In this document: positions 7,170-15,295 of the stretch, piece by piece
How the letters are laid out: every line of letters begins with the position of its first letter
Numbering within the stretch: position 1 is the first letter of the stretch
Origin: Bacilli bacterium
GTDB taxonomy: Bacteria; Bacillota_I; Bacilli_A; RFN20; CAG-826
DNA length: 32,300 nt
Assembly (NCBI GenBank): GCA_024696885.1
Contig: JAILGI010000067.1
Span: 1-32,300, forward strand
Direction of reading: 5' to 3'
Program-made: the position numbers and the translations under genes
The notes under the pieces: model-generated
The model's input: only the letters and a program-made list of their open reading frames with translations
Database searches by the model: none
What the model was told of the DNA's origin: nothing

Positions 7170-8384
7170 TTAATTATCTTTTTCGCCTTTAGCGTATTCC
7201 ACTCTAAGGTCTGGATCCATTCCACTAGTTGGCTCAAGTGGGCCGTTTTCTCTAACAAAAATTTCAACGACATTCTCATTACCATATTTTTGTCTCATTT
7301 TTTCCATGGTTTTGGATAAATATTTTGATGGCACTAAAGCGATAACGCTTCCAGCAAATCCACCACCATTAATTTTAACCGCACCGTGATTTTCAGTTGC
7401 TTTTAATAATAAATCACACGCTTCTAGTGGCGAACCTTCATAATGATTTTCTACCATCATATTCTTTAAATATTTAGTAGAAGATAGACGAGATTCATTA
7501 ATTTGTTTTAAAAACAATTCTTCGTCTTTTTCTCTAATTGCTCTAAAAGCAGTTTTCACTCTTTCGTTTTCCAAATAGAAATGAAGCCCTCTTAAATATT
7601 CAGACTCGCTTAATTCATCTTTATGAGAATCTAATTCTTCTAAATTTCCTTCAATTAAAAATTGGTGTCCACATTTTTTAGCCGCTGAATACATATCTAA
7701 TGGAATAGAAGAATATAAATCACTTAAGTTAGAATGGTCTCCACCAGTATTAACTAGGACAAAGTGTAAATCTTTAAATGGGAATTCGATTTGTTCCACT
7801 AGTGGGTCATCAATATTTTTAAAATCAATTTTGACTACTCCACCATAACCCACACCGATTTGGTCTAGTAATCCGCTCTTTTTACCAAAATATTCATTTT
7901 CCGCGTATTTTCCGGCTTTGCAGAGCTCAAACTTTGATATTTTACCGTCATTATATAAAACGTTAAATATATAACCTACTAAAAGTTCGAAAGCCGCAGA
8001 GGAAGATACTCCTGCTCCTTTAAAGATTGTGGATTCACTATATGCTTTAAATCCGCCTATTATATAGCCGTGACTTTTTAAATAAGCAGCGACTCCTCTA
8101 ATTAATCCTTTAGAGGTAGCGTATTCTTTATTAGTTGCTTTTAAGTCAGATAAATCTACTTCGTCTAAATCAAATCCTTTAGAGGCGAAATAGACTTTTA
8201 ATTCATTAGTCTTTTTCACACTAGCGGTGATTTCTAAATTACATGCACTAGCAAGACATAACCCGTGGTTATGATCCGTGTGATTTCCTAAGATTTCAAA
8301 TCTTCCACCGCAAGAAAATAGTTGGTCAGACTCTTCATTAAATTGCTTATTAAATTGAGTGTTTAAATGTTCTAATTGTTTCAT
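7170..8384 (-). CDS. galK: Galactokinase
   Basis: GRFEILGNHTDHNHGL, GAGVSSSAAFELL, KINGGGFAGSVIAL. Confidence 0.9.
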   Translation of the reverse strand: MKQLEHLNTQFNKQFNEESDQLFSCGGRFEILGNHTDHNHGLCLASACNLEITASVKKTNELKVYFASKGFDLDEVDLSDLKATNKEYATSKGLIRGVAAYLKSHGYIIGGFKAYSESTIFKGAGVSSSAAFELLVGYIFNVLYNDGKISKFELCKAGKYAENEYFGKKSGLLDQIGVGYGGVVKIDFKNIDDPLVEQIEFPFKDLHFVLVNTGGDHSNLSDLYSSIPLDMYSAAKKCGHQFLIEGNLEELDSHKDELSESEYLRGLHFYLENERVKTAFRAIREKDEELFLKQINESRLSSTKYLKNMMVENHYEGSPLEACDLLLKATENHGAVKINGGGFAGSVIALVPSKYLSKTMEKMRQKYGNENVVEIFVRENGPLEPTSGMDPDLRVEYAKGEKDN

Positions 8385-8433
8385 AATATTACCACTATAT
8401 ATCTTTTATATAAAAGATAAACCTTTTTAAAAT

Positions 8434-9414
8434 CTATTTATTCTTTTTAAATTCAAGAGAGATATTTCTCCTATATGTCTTTCCTTTTAATAAGATAGCA
8501 GGTTTATAAAAGGAGTCACTTGGTTCAATTGCAACACTATCACGATATTTGAACTTACTTGATAAATCAAATGATGGTTCATAGTTTGAGCTATATATTT
8601 GAGTGCCTTCAAAGTCTGTATAGACATTTAATAAATATTTTTGATTTCTAATTGAGACATTAGGTTTATTTATTTTAACTTCATCAAAATACCAGTAGGT
8701 ATCATACCCGTTCATCATCTTTCCTTTTAATAATTCACTATCGATATGGTCAGTTATCTTTTTATATTTAGAGAAATCTCTAACTTCATCAACGTCTAAA
8801 ATTTCAACCGGCAATAAACTTGAATAGTCGGTTTTTAAATATCTATATCCATTAATTCTTAGTTCGATATTTGAGATATCAATATCTCCTAAAGAATAAT
8901 AGGAATGATTAGTTAAAGCTAAGAAAGTATCCATATCACTACTAGCGGTATATGAGATATCAATTTTATTTACTGATTTATAAACGACATATTTCACCTC
9001 TAAATTCAAATTCCCAGGATATCCTCCTTCTAAATGTGGAGATAGGTAAGTAAACACTACTTCTACATAACTAGAATAAGTATTGATAGTAGATTTAAAT
9101 CTTTTATTAGATAATCCGTTAACGCCACCATGAAGAACATTTTCTCCTTCATTAGGCTCTAAAGTATATAAATTACCATTAATATCAAGTTTATTTCCTT
9201 TAAATCTATTACATGTTCGACCAATGGTCTTACCGTAATAGCAAGTAGGTAACTTATAATCTTTGATATTTTTCACATTACGAGTCATTTGCTCATCACA
9301 AAAATAAATGTTAAAAATAGAGGCCCCTAAATTACAAAACACCACTTTCAAAAGTGAGCCATTTAAGACTTCAATAAAATTTAAACCCTCTTTGTTATAT
9401 GAACTAATTTTCAT
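8434..9414 (-). CDS. galM: Aldose 1-epimerase (mutarotase)
   Basis: GRTCNRFKG, ENVLHGGVNGL, LTNHSYYSLGD; adjacent to galK. Confidence 0.85.
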   Translation of the reverse strand: MKISSYNKEGLNFIEVLNGSLLKVVFCNLGASIFNIYFCDEQMTRNVKNIKDYKLPTCYYGKTIGRTCNRFKGNKLDINGNLYTLEPNEGENVLHGGVNGLSNKRFKSTINTYSSYVEVVFTYLSPHLEGGYPGNLNLEVKYVVYKSVNKIDISYTASSDMDTFLALTNHSYYSLGDIDISNIELRINGYRYLKTDYSSLLPVEILDVDEVRDFSKYKKITDHIDSELLKGKMMNGYDTYWYFDEVKINKPNVSIRNQKYLLNVYTDFEGTQIYSSNYEPSFDLSSKFKYRDSVAIEPSDSFYKPAILLKGKTYRRNISLEFKKNK

Positions 9415-9944
9415 TTATTTCATTAATTTTTTGCCATCGCTAAAGGCTTGGCCGACTTTTTCACCTAATACGTAATAACCATGATTAAATGGATTATAGC
9501 AAATAAGTTTCATTTTTGAGATATCTGGCTTACCAGCTTCATCTAAATACCTTTCATCAACAAGTAATCTTACGATGTTGCCAATAATTCCATAATCCTC
9601 TAAAAAAATTCTAAAGTACATTCCATAGAAAATGGTAAGTCATCTAAAATTGGAACATCTACGACATCTGATTTATGAGCGTTCCACTTTGTTTTAGAAA
9701 ATTTTTGAGGCTCCTTTTTTGCTGAAACTATACCAACATAATCCGCTGGAACTAGGTTTGAAACATCCGCTAAAGAAACAGAGAATGCTTTTCTTTTTCT
9801 GATATTTTCTGTAGTACGGTGCTCATCAGAAATATTTAATTCAACTTGTTTATAATCAAAGGCTGTTCCACAAGCAGCGTTCATCACATCAATACTGCCA
9901 TCATCATTATATGTTGCAATTAAGATTACTGGCATTGGTGCCAT
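9415..9944 (-). pseudogene. Flavin reductase-like (FMN-binding split barrel) protein, frameshifted
   Basis: Track ORFs 9600-9944 and 9415-9621 join if one T is added to a T7 run near 9602-9608 (MECTLEFF+LEDYGIIGNIVRLLVDERYLD). The homologous-looking N-terminal extension (KKSVPIVPA) has no start codon in frame. Confidence 0.7.
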
Positions 9945-10081
9945 CGCAGGAACAATTGGTACACTTTTTTTATTTTTGAATAATCTCCTTTATTAAGTCT
10001 TTTTTTATCATAAATATGATAACACAATGTAATTATGTTGCCCACAAATTACATATAGTCAAAATAACTATGTAGATTTTT

Positions 10082-10125
10082 ATAAACTAAAAAAAGACCA
10101 AGGATATAAACCCTTAGTCTTATAT
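10082..10125 (-). terminator. Intrinsic terminator
   Basis: Minus strand AAGACTAAGGgtttatatCCTTGGTCTTTTTTT. Confidence 0.7.
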
Positions 10126-10138
10126 AGATTAGTTAATC

Positions 10139-10464
10139 TTATTTATAATTTTTTCTTTTCTTAAGCACTAATAAAGCAGTACCTAATAAAGCGGTTGTTG
10201 CAGCAATTGTAACAATGATAATAATCATGTTGTTATCGCCACCAATATCCAAACCATTAATGGCGCTTGTTGGATAAATAACTCCATCTGGGTTGGTACT
10301 TTCATCATAGCCTCTACCCATGAAGTCATTATATTTAGTGGTGCCATATTTCTTAATGATATAATCATATCTTTGAACAGCAGATTCAGCATAAGTGTCA
10401 TTTCCACCATCTTCAGCAATGGCTAAGAAGACATCTTTAACAGTTGCTTGGAATAGAAGTAATT
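10139..10464 (-). pseudogene. 3' remnant of a surface protein gene with C-terminal TM anchor
   Basis: ATVKDVFLAIAEDGGNDTYAESAVQRYDYIIKKYGTTKYNDFMGRGYDESTNPDGVIYPTSAINGLDIGGDNNMIIIIVTIAATTALLGTALLVLKKRKNYK; no plausible 5' end. Confidence 0.65.
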
Positions 10465-10538
10465 AAAGATTTCCAATATGGAAGAGATGCTGCTTCACAT
10501 GGATTAGTTAGATAATTTTCTAAAAACGAATTTGCCAT
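10437..10538 (-). pseudogene. 5' remnant resembling the N-terminus of a GNAT acetyltransferase
   Basis: MANSFLENYLTNPCEAASLPYWKSLITSIPSNC*; NPC..SLPYWK pattern, truncated at the junction with the surface-protein remnant. Confidence 0.45.
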
Positions 10539-10569
10539 ACAAAAGCTACCTAATATTTAAATAATTATA

Positions 10570-10599
10570 ACAAAAAAGCCGCCCCTCATGGACGGCTTA
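10570..10599 (-). terminator. Intrinsic terminator downstream of hepT
   Basis: Minus strand AAGCCGTCCatgaGGGGCGGCTTTTTT. Confidence 0.75.
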
Positions 10600-10657
10600 A
10601 TTTACATTGATTTGGCCTAAATACAGGGCCTTACCATATGCTCCGACGCGCAGATTA

Positions 10658-11002
10658 CTAACTATTTTCACCTATTATTTCTTCACAATACTCTCTTAAT
10701 GGTTTGATATCGTTTGTGGCGGTATTCCATACTTCTTCCAAATCAATAGTGCCATATCCATGGGCCACCCAATCTCTCATGCCCTTTATATCCTTCCATG
10801 GCATATTTGGATATTGCTTTAAAAAATCAGAAGAAAGATTTTTGGCCAATTCACCGATTTGTAAAACATTAAAACTAATAATTTCTTTAATATCTTCATC
10901 AGAAACAAATTTTTCAAAGGACACATCTTTTATTTTATCTTCGATTCTATAGCAATGTTTAATAATGTAAAACATTATTCCTTTTTCTTTTACTGTTAGC
11001 AT
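10658..11002 (-). CDS. hepT: HepT-like (DUF86) HEPN toxin
   Basis: HEPN motif RDWVAHGY (Rx4H-x-Y) in MPWKDIKGMRDWVAHGYGTIDLEEVW; overlaps the MNT gene. Confidence 0.85.
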   Translation of the reverse strand: MLTVKEKGIMFYIIKHCYRIEDKIKDVSFEKFVSDEDIKEIISFNVLQIGELAKNLSSDFLKQYPNMPWKDIKGMRDWVAHGYGTIDLEEVWNTATNDIKPLREYCEEIIGENS

Positions 11003-11451
11003 ATCTTAATCATATCCTCCTCTAATTGTTGTCTAAAGAAATCGTGCATACGGGATCCAATTGTAATAATATCTACATCTTTTCCTAGTGCTTCAGCTAG
11101 CTCATCCCTTAAAGCAGAGTGTTTCCATAACGTATCAACATTGCCTTTATCACAATATATGTCAACATCGCTATTTCTATTTGCTTCCCCTCTAGCATAG
11201 CTCCCAAATAGATAAACGTTTTTGATGCCATACTTTTCCATGACAGGTTTAATTCTTTCTTTTATTTGTTTAATTGTTAAAACGCTTGGATTAACATCTT
11301 CTAAAACAAGATTGGTTAAATAGCTGTTCCTATTTGAAACATTATCTAATTTATTAATCAATTTAGTTTCGCTTTTTTTAACTCTAAAAGGATACATTTT
11401 ATAATTCTCTTTATTGAATTTACTAATGTAATTGGCGCGTTTCTCATCCAT
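10996..11451 (-). CDS. mntA: MntA-like minimal nucleotidyltransferase antitoxin with N-terminal RHH-like extension
   Basis: GSYARGEANRNSDVDIY (GSx10DxD); N-terminus MDEKRANYISKFNKENYKMYPFRVKKSETKLINKLDNVSNRNSYLTNLVLED resembles ribbon-helix-helix; start trimmed to 11451 by SD GAGGAAA. Confidence 0.8.
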   Translation of the reverse strand: MDEKRANYISKFNKENYKMYPFRVKKSETKLINKLDNVSNRNSYLTNLVLEDVNPSVLTIKQIKERIKPVMEKYGIKNVYLFGSYARGEANRNSDVDIYCDKGNVDTLWKHSALRDELAEALGKDVDIITIGSRMHDFFRQQLEEDMIKIC

Positions 11452-11508
11452 AATCATTTTTCCTCGACTGTATGATATCATATATGTTTTCATTTGTAAA
11501 TCAGTATC

Positions 11509-11572
11509 AAAAAGCCGCCCTTCATGGACGGCTTATTTGCTATAAAAATAATTTCAGTACTTATTCCAAATG
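11509..11572. repeat. Direct repeat copy A (terminator plus flank)
   Basis: AAAAAGCCGCCCTTCATGGACGGCTTATTTGCTATAAAAATAATTTCAGTACTTATTCCAAATG; nearly identical to 13442-13505. Confidence 0.9.
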
Positions 11573-11803
11573 TGTTCCCATCTAAACCCAACTTCCCTCA
11601 AAAGTTCAAACGTAACTTCCCTAATTTTGACCTCGCCAGTTGTCTGATTTTTCGATAAGTAGTCCTCCAAGACTTCGACACGCAGGCCTCCGATTTGGCG
11701 ACTTCTCCGACGACGCTCCTCCGACAAGCACCAAGACGAAAGCTTCACACGTAGGCGTATAATACGTGAACACCTTGCAGACGACGAACGAGCCAACCAG
11801 ACA

Positions 11804-11833
11804 GCAAAAAAAGACGCCCGGGTGGACGGCTAA
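11804..11833 (-). terminator. Intrinsic terminator downstream of trpB-like gene
   Basis: Minus strand GCCGTCCACCCGGGCGTC followed by T7. Confidence 0.6.
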
Positions 11834-11857
11834 TTATATATTTCTCTTGTTTAAGAT

Positions 11858-13270
11858 TTACTTAAACATGTGAGGATATTTCTTTAACATGAATTCCATA
11901 TCCTTATCACCTCGACCACTGAGATTAACAAGGATGGAACCGCTTTTCATATTTCTAGCACATTTAATGGCATATGCTAAAGCATGACTTGATTCGATAG
12001 CAGGGATAATACCTTCTAATCTAGACAATAAGAAGAAGGCTTCCGCGGCTTCATCATCAGTCACATATTCATACTTAACACGACCGATTTCTTTTAAAAA
12101 AGCGTGTTCAGGTCCAACACCTGGATAATCTAAACCACTAGCAATAGAATATGCATCTCCTGGAGTTCCATCTTCGTTTTGTAACACCAAAGAATTAAAG
12201 CCGTGCAACACCATTTCTTTTCCTAATGTCATTGTCGCACTATTCTGGCCTGGTTCTTCTCCTTTTCCCATCGCTTCCACGCCCACGATATTCACTGGCT
12301 CTTCTAAGAAGGCTTCAAACATGCCAATCGCGTTAGAGCCACCACCGACACAGGCGGTAACAATATCTGGTAACTCACCAGTCATCTCTATAAACTGCTC
12401 TTTTGCTTCTCTACCAATAATCTCTTGGAAGTCTCTAACCATTAAAGGATATGGATGAGGGCCAACCGCACTACCTATAACATAGAAAGCTTTTTTGTAT
12501 TCTTTGGAATATGCTTCAAAGGCTGCATCTACTGCTTCTTTTAATGTTCTAGTGCCGAATGATACTGGAATTACTCTTGCACCAAGCATCTTAATTCTAT
12601 CTACATTAGGTGCTTGTTTTTCCATATCAACTTCACCCATATAAATATCACACTCTAAACCAAAATAAGCAGCCGCCATAGCAACAGCGGATCCATGACT
12701 TCCTGCTCCTGTTTCAGCGATAAGTTTTTTCTTTCCTAAATATTTAGCCAATAAAGCTTGTCCCATCGCATTATTTAACTTATGGGCTCCACCGTGATTA
12801 AGGTCTTCTCTTTTTAAATAGATTTGTACGCGCCCAAGATAATTGGAAAGATTTTGACAGTGATAAACTGGAGTTGGTCTACCTTGGTAATTCTTTCTGA
12901 TTTCTCTTAGTTCTGCAATAAACTTGGATGACTTAGCGATGGTTTGATAACCATAATAAATCTCATCCATGGCTTTTTTAAGGTTGTTAGGAAGGAAGGT
13001 TCCACCATATCTACCAAAATAACCATCTTCACTAGGATATTGTTTGCGGTAATTCTTAAAGTCGATATCAATACCCTTTAACGGGGAGTCTTCAAATAAT
13101 CTTTGACCCTTAACCCTACGGTCTAATGGTTTTGGTGCATTATCAGGAATTAGATATTTATGATCTTGATAAATAGCGCCTTCAATTCTTTTCTCTTTTA
13201 AAAGAGCTCTCACTCTTCTTTCATTAATACCAAATTTAACGGATGCTTCTTTAACGGTTATATATTTCAT
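11858..13270 (-). CDS. trpB: Tryptophan synthase beta-like protein with N-terminal HTH (excisionase/MerR-like) domain
   Basis: [46 protein letters not shown] (HTH), then [56 protein letters not shown]. Confidence 0.9.
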   Translation of the reverse strand: MKYITVKEASVKFGINERRVRALLKEKRIEGAIYQDHKYLIPDNAPKPLDRRVKGQRLFEDSPLKGIDIDFKNYRKQYPSEDGYFGRYGGTFLPNNLKKAMDEIYYGYQTIAKSSKFIAELREIRKNYQGRPTPVYHCQNLSNYLGRVQIYLKREDLNHGGAHKLNNAMGQALLAKYLGKKKLIAETGAGSHGSAVAMAAAYFGLECDIYMGEVDMEKQAPNVDRIKMLGARVIPVSFGTRTLKEAVDAAFEAYSKEYKKAFYVIGSAVGPHPYPLMVRDFQEIIGREAKEQFIEMTGELPDIVTACVGGGSNAIGMFEAFLEEPVNIVGVEAMGKGEEPGQNSATMTLGKEMVLHGFNSLVLQNEDGTPGDAYSIASGLDYPGVGPEHAFLKEIGRVKYEYVTDDEAAEAFFLLSRLEGIIPAIESSHALAYAIKCARNMKSGSILVNLSGRGDKDMEFMLKKYPHMFK

Positions 13271-13324
13271 ACCTTTAATATCCTTTCGGTATATATTTTA
13301 TACCTTTTATGTTTTATAGCAATA

Positions 13325-13352
13325 AGAAAAAAGTCGCCCTAATGGACGACTT
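13325..13352 (-). terminator. Terminator-like hairpin
   Basis: Minus strand AAGTCGTCCATTAGGGCGACTTTTTT. Confidence 0.6.
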
Positions 13353-13441
13353 ATTCATTAAACTTATTATTTCGACTGACTGCCTTGCGAGGAAAGTCAT
13401 TTTTAGCCAAACGAGGCAAATCGCGACTGTCCTGCTACACA

Positions 13442-13505
13442 AAAAAGCCGCCCCTCATAGACGGCTTATTTGCTATAAGAATAATTTCAGTACTTATTCC
13501 AAATG
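13442..13505. repeat. Direct repeat copy B (terminator plus flank), downstream of rpsR
   Basis: AAAAAGCCGCCCCTCATAGACGGCTTATTTGCTATAAGAATAATTTCAGTACTTATTCCAAATG; about 3 substitutions versus copy A. Confidence 0.9.
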
Positions 13506-13510
13506 GCTGA

Positions 13511-13738
13511 CTAGTCAGCAACAAATGGAAGTAAGGCCATGAAACGTGCGTTTTTGATTGCTTTTGCTAATTCTCTTTGATGTTTTGCACATGTGCCTGT
13601 TGCTCTGCGGGTAGAAATTTTACCGTTTGGAGTAATCATGGTTTTTAATGTTTCAACATCTTTGTAATCAATAAATTTAGATTTATTCTTGCAAAAGACA
13701 CACACTTTCTTATGTGGTCTAACTTTCTTGAATGCCAT
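13511..13738 (-). CDS. rpsR: 30S ribosomal protein S18
   Basis: [60 protein letters not shown]. Confidence 0.97.
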   Translation of the reverse strand: MAFKKVRPHKKVCVFCKNKSKFIDYKDVETLKTMITPNGKISTRRATGTCAKHQRELAKAIKNARFMALLPFVAD

Positions 13739-13759
13739 TTTGTTTTTCCTTTCTAATTT

Positions 13760-14185
13760 TTAGAATGGAAGATCGTCATCTGGCAAATCTAACGCGTCAA
13801 GATTTTTGCTGTCAGTGGATTCCACTGGTTGATCATCAAACACTGGAACAGATTCTTCACTGTTACCTTTTGGTTCTAAGAATTGAACTGAGTCACAAAG
13901 AACTTCGATAACACTACCTTTTGAGCCATCTTGGCGGACAAAATTACGTTGATTTAAACGACCTTCTACACCTACCAATGCACCTTTTCTGGTGAATTTG
14001 ACCATGTTGTCAGCGGCTTGTTGGAAGCAAGCACAAGTAATGAATGTTGTGCCTCTTGTGCCGTCAGGATTTTTTTGACGGTTATCAACAGCAATACCGA
14101 ATGAACAAACGGAATTACCAGAAGCGGTTCTTCTGAGTTCTGGGTCACGGGTTAAGCGACCCACTAAAACTACACGATTAATCAT
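13760..14185 (-). CDS. ssb: Single-stranded DNA-binding protein
   Basis: MINRVVLVGRLTRDPELRRTASGNSVCSFGIAVDN; C-terminal DLPDDDLPF. Confidence 0.97.
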   Translation of the reverse strand: MINRVVLVGRLTRDPELRRTASGNSVCSFGIAVDNRQKNPDGTRGTTFITCACFQQAADNMVKFTRKGALVGVEGRLNQRNFVRQDGSKGSVIEVLCDSVQFLEPKGNSEESVPVFDDQPVESTDSKNLDALDLPDDDLPF

Positions 14186-14200
14186 AAAATGATTTCCTCC

Positions 14201-14491
14201 TTATTCGTGGTCGACGACAATTAAATGACGTAACACACTAGGATTGTGACGAACCTTACGATTGAATTGATACAATGCTTGATCGTCTGCGGACACTTTA
14301 ATGACGACATAGTAGCCTTTAACTTCATCCTTGATTGGATAAGCTAAGTCACGTAAGCCCATGGATTCATCAACTTTCTTCACTTCCGCTTTGTTGTCGG
14401 TAAGTAAAGCATGTAATTTTTCCATCTCAGCTGCGCGACCGGCTTCGTCTAAGTCGGCTTTTAAAATGTACATAATTTCGTAATTGCGCAT
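14201..14491 (-). CDS. rpsF: 30S ribosomal protein S6
   Basis: MRNYEIMYIL...; rpsF-ssb-rpsR synteny. Confidence 0.96.
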   Translation of the reverse strand: MRNYEIMYILKADLDEAGRAAEMEKLHALLTDNKAEVKKVDESMGLRDLAYPIKDEVKGYYVVIKVSADDQALYQFNRKVRHNPSVLRHLIVVDHE

Positions 14492-14667
14492 TTTGTATAC
14501 CTCCCTTTGGTCTTCTGGCTATTATTTTGCATAATAGCAGAGAGTTTTGCTAAGAATAGCATATGTATTATACATATCAGTTCTTATTTTGTAAAGTTAA
14601 TCATTACATCTAAAATTGCCCTCTATAAACATATCAGTAAAAATTGGCATATTATTTTCACATGAAT

Positions 14668-14700
14668 TAAAAAAGGAACCCAATGGTTCCTTAATTTTTT
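14668..14700 (-). terminator. Intrinsic (probably bidirectional) terminator
   Basis: AAGGAACCcaatGGTTCCTT flanked by A and T runs. Confidence 0.7.
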
Positions 14701-15293
14701 TATTCTTTTCCAAGAATCGGTAGGGCAAATACTCCCATACCAAATATTGTACCTACAGTTCCTATAATCAAACGAAGTGTTGAAAAAGCTGAATTGTGAC
14801 TTAATAAGAACAGTAAAACATTAGACGCTAATAAGACAAAAAACGCGGCAAAAGCAGCTAAGTTTGATTGCTTTTTGTTGTTTTCTCTCGACATATAAGC
14901 GATAGCACCACAAAAAGTCATGATAAGTGTAACGAACAAGAATAGATATTGTTCCCAACTTTCAAAAGACCAACGTCCAGCCATTCTTCCGTCATAAATG
15001 ATTTCGAGAAGCTTTTGTAAGAACCAAAACAAACCATAAAGAGTAACGAATGAGACCAAGTATCCATAACCTTTGTTATTCTTTTGAGCGAGGAATTTAA
15101 TTCCAACAAGGCAAACAACAATTAATATTGGTGTTTTGATTAAGTTCAAAAGATAAACGATGAATATTTCTACCGCGCCATAATCTAATGGAATAGCGAG
15201 GTATTCAAAACCATCTTTGACTTGTTCATAAAGGAATATTCCAAAAACCGCAATAAAGCAGAGATAAGATAAGACACCTAAAAGTTTTCTCAT
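14700..15293 (-). CDS. Multi-pass membrane protein of unknown function
   Basis: Several hydrophobic segments; abuts lysS. Confidence 0.6.
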   Translation of the reverse strand: MRKLLGVLSYLCFIAVFGIFLYEQVKDGFEYLAIPLDYGAVEIFIVYLLNLIKTPILIVVCLVGIKFLAQKNNKGYGYLVSFVTLYGLFWFLQKLLEIIYDGRMAGRWSFESWEQYLFLFVTLIMTFCGAIAYMSRENNKKQSNLAAFAAFFVLLASNVLLFLLSHNSAFSTLRLIIGTVGTIFGMGVFALPILGKE

Positions 15294-15295
15294 AA

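Noticed and set aside
6443-11493. Phage-defence island
   Set aside because: Two TA pairs are present but no restriction, CBASS, retron or CRISPR components, and the rest is sugar metabolism and decayed genes.
11509-13505. Integrative mobile element with att sites
   Set aside because: Direct repeats are present but no integrase, transposase or terminal inverted repeats are seen; kept only as an insertion/duplication hypothesis.
13309-13542. 77-aa plus-strand ORF across the repeat B/terminator region
   Set aside because: Runs through two terminator hairpins and into rpsR antisense; no protein-like features.
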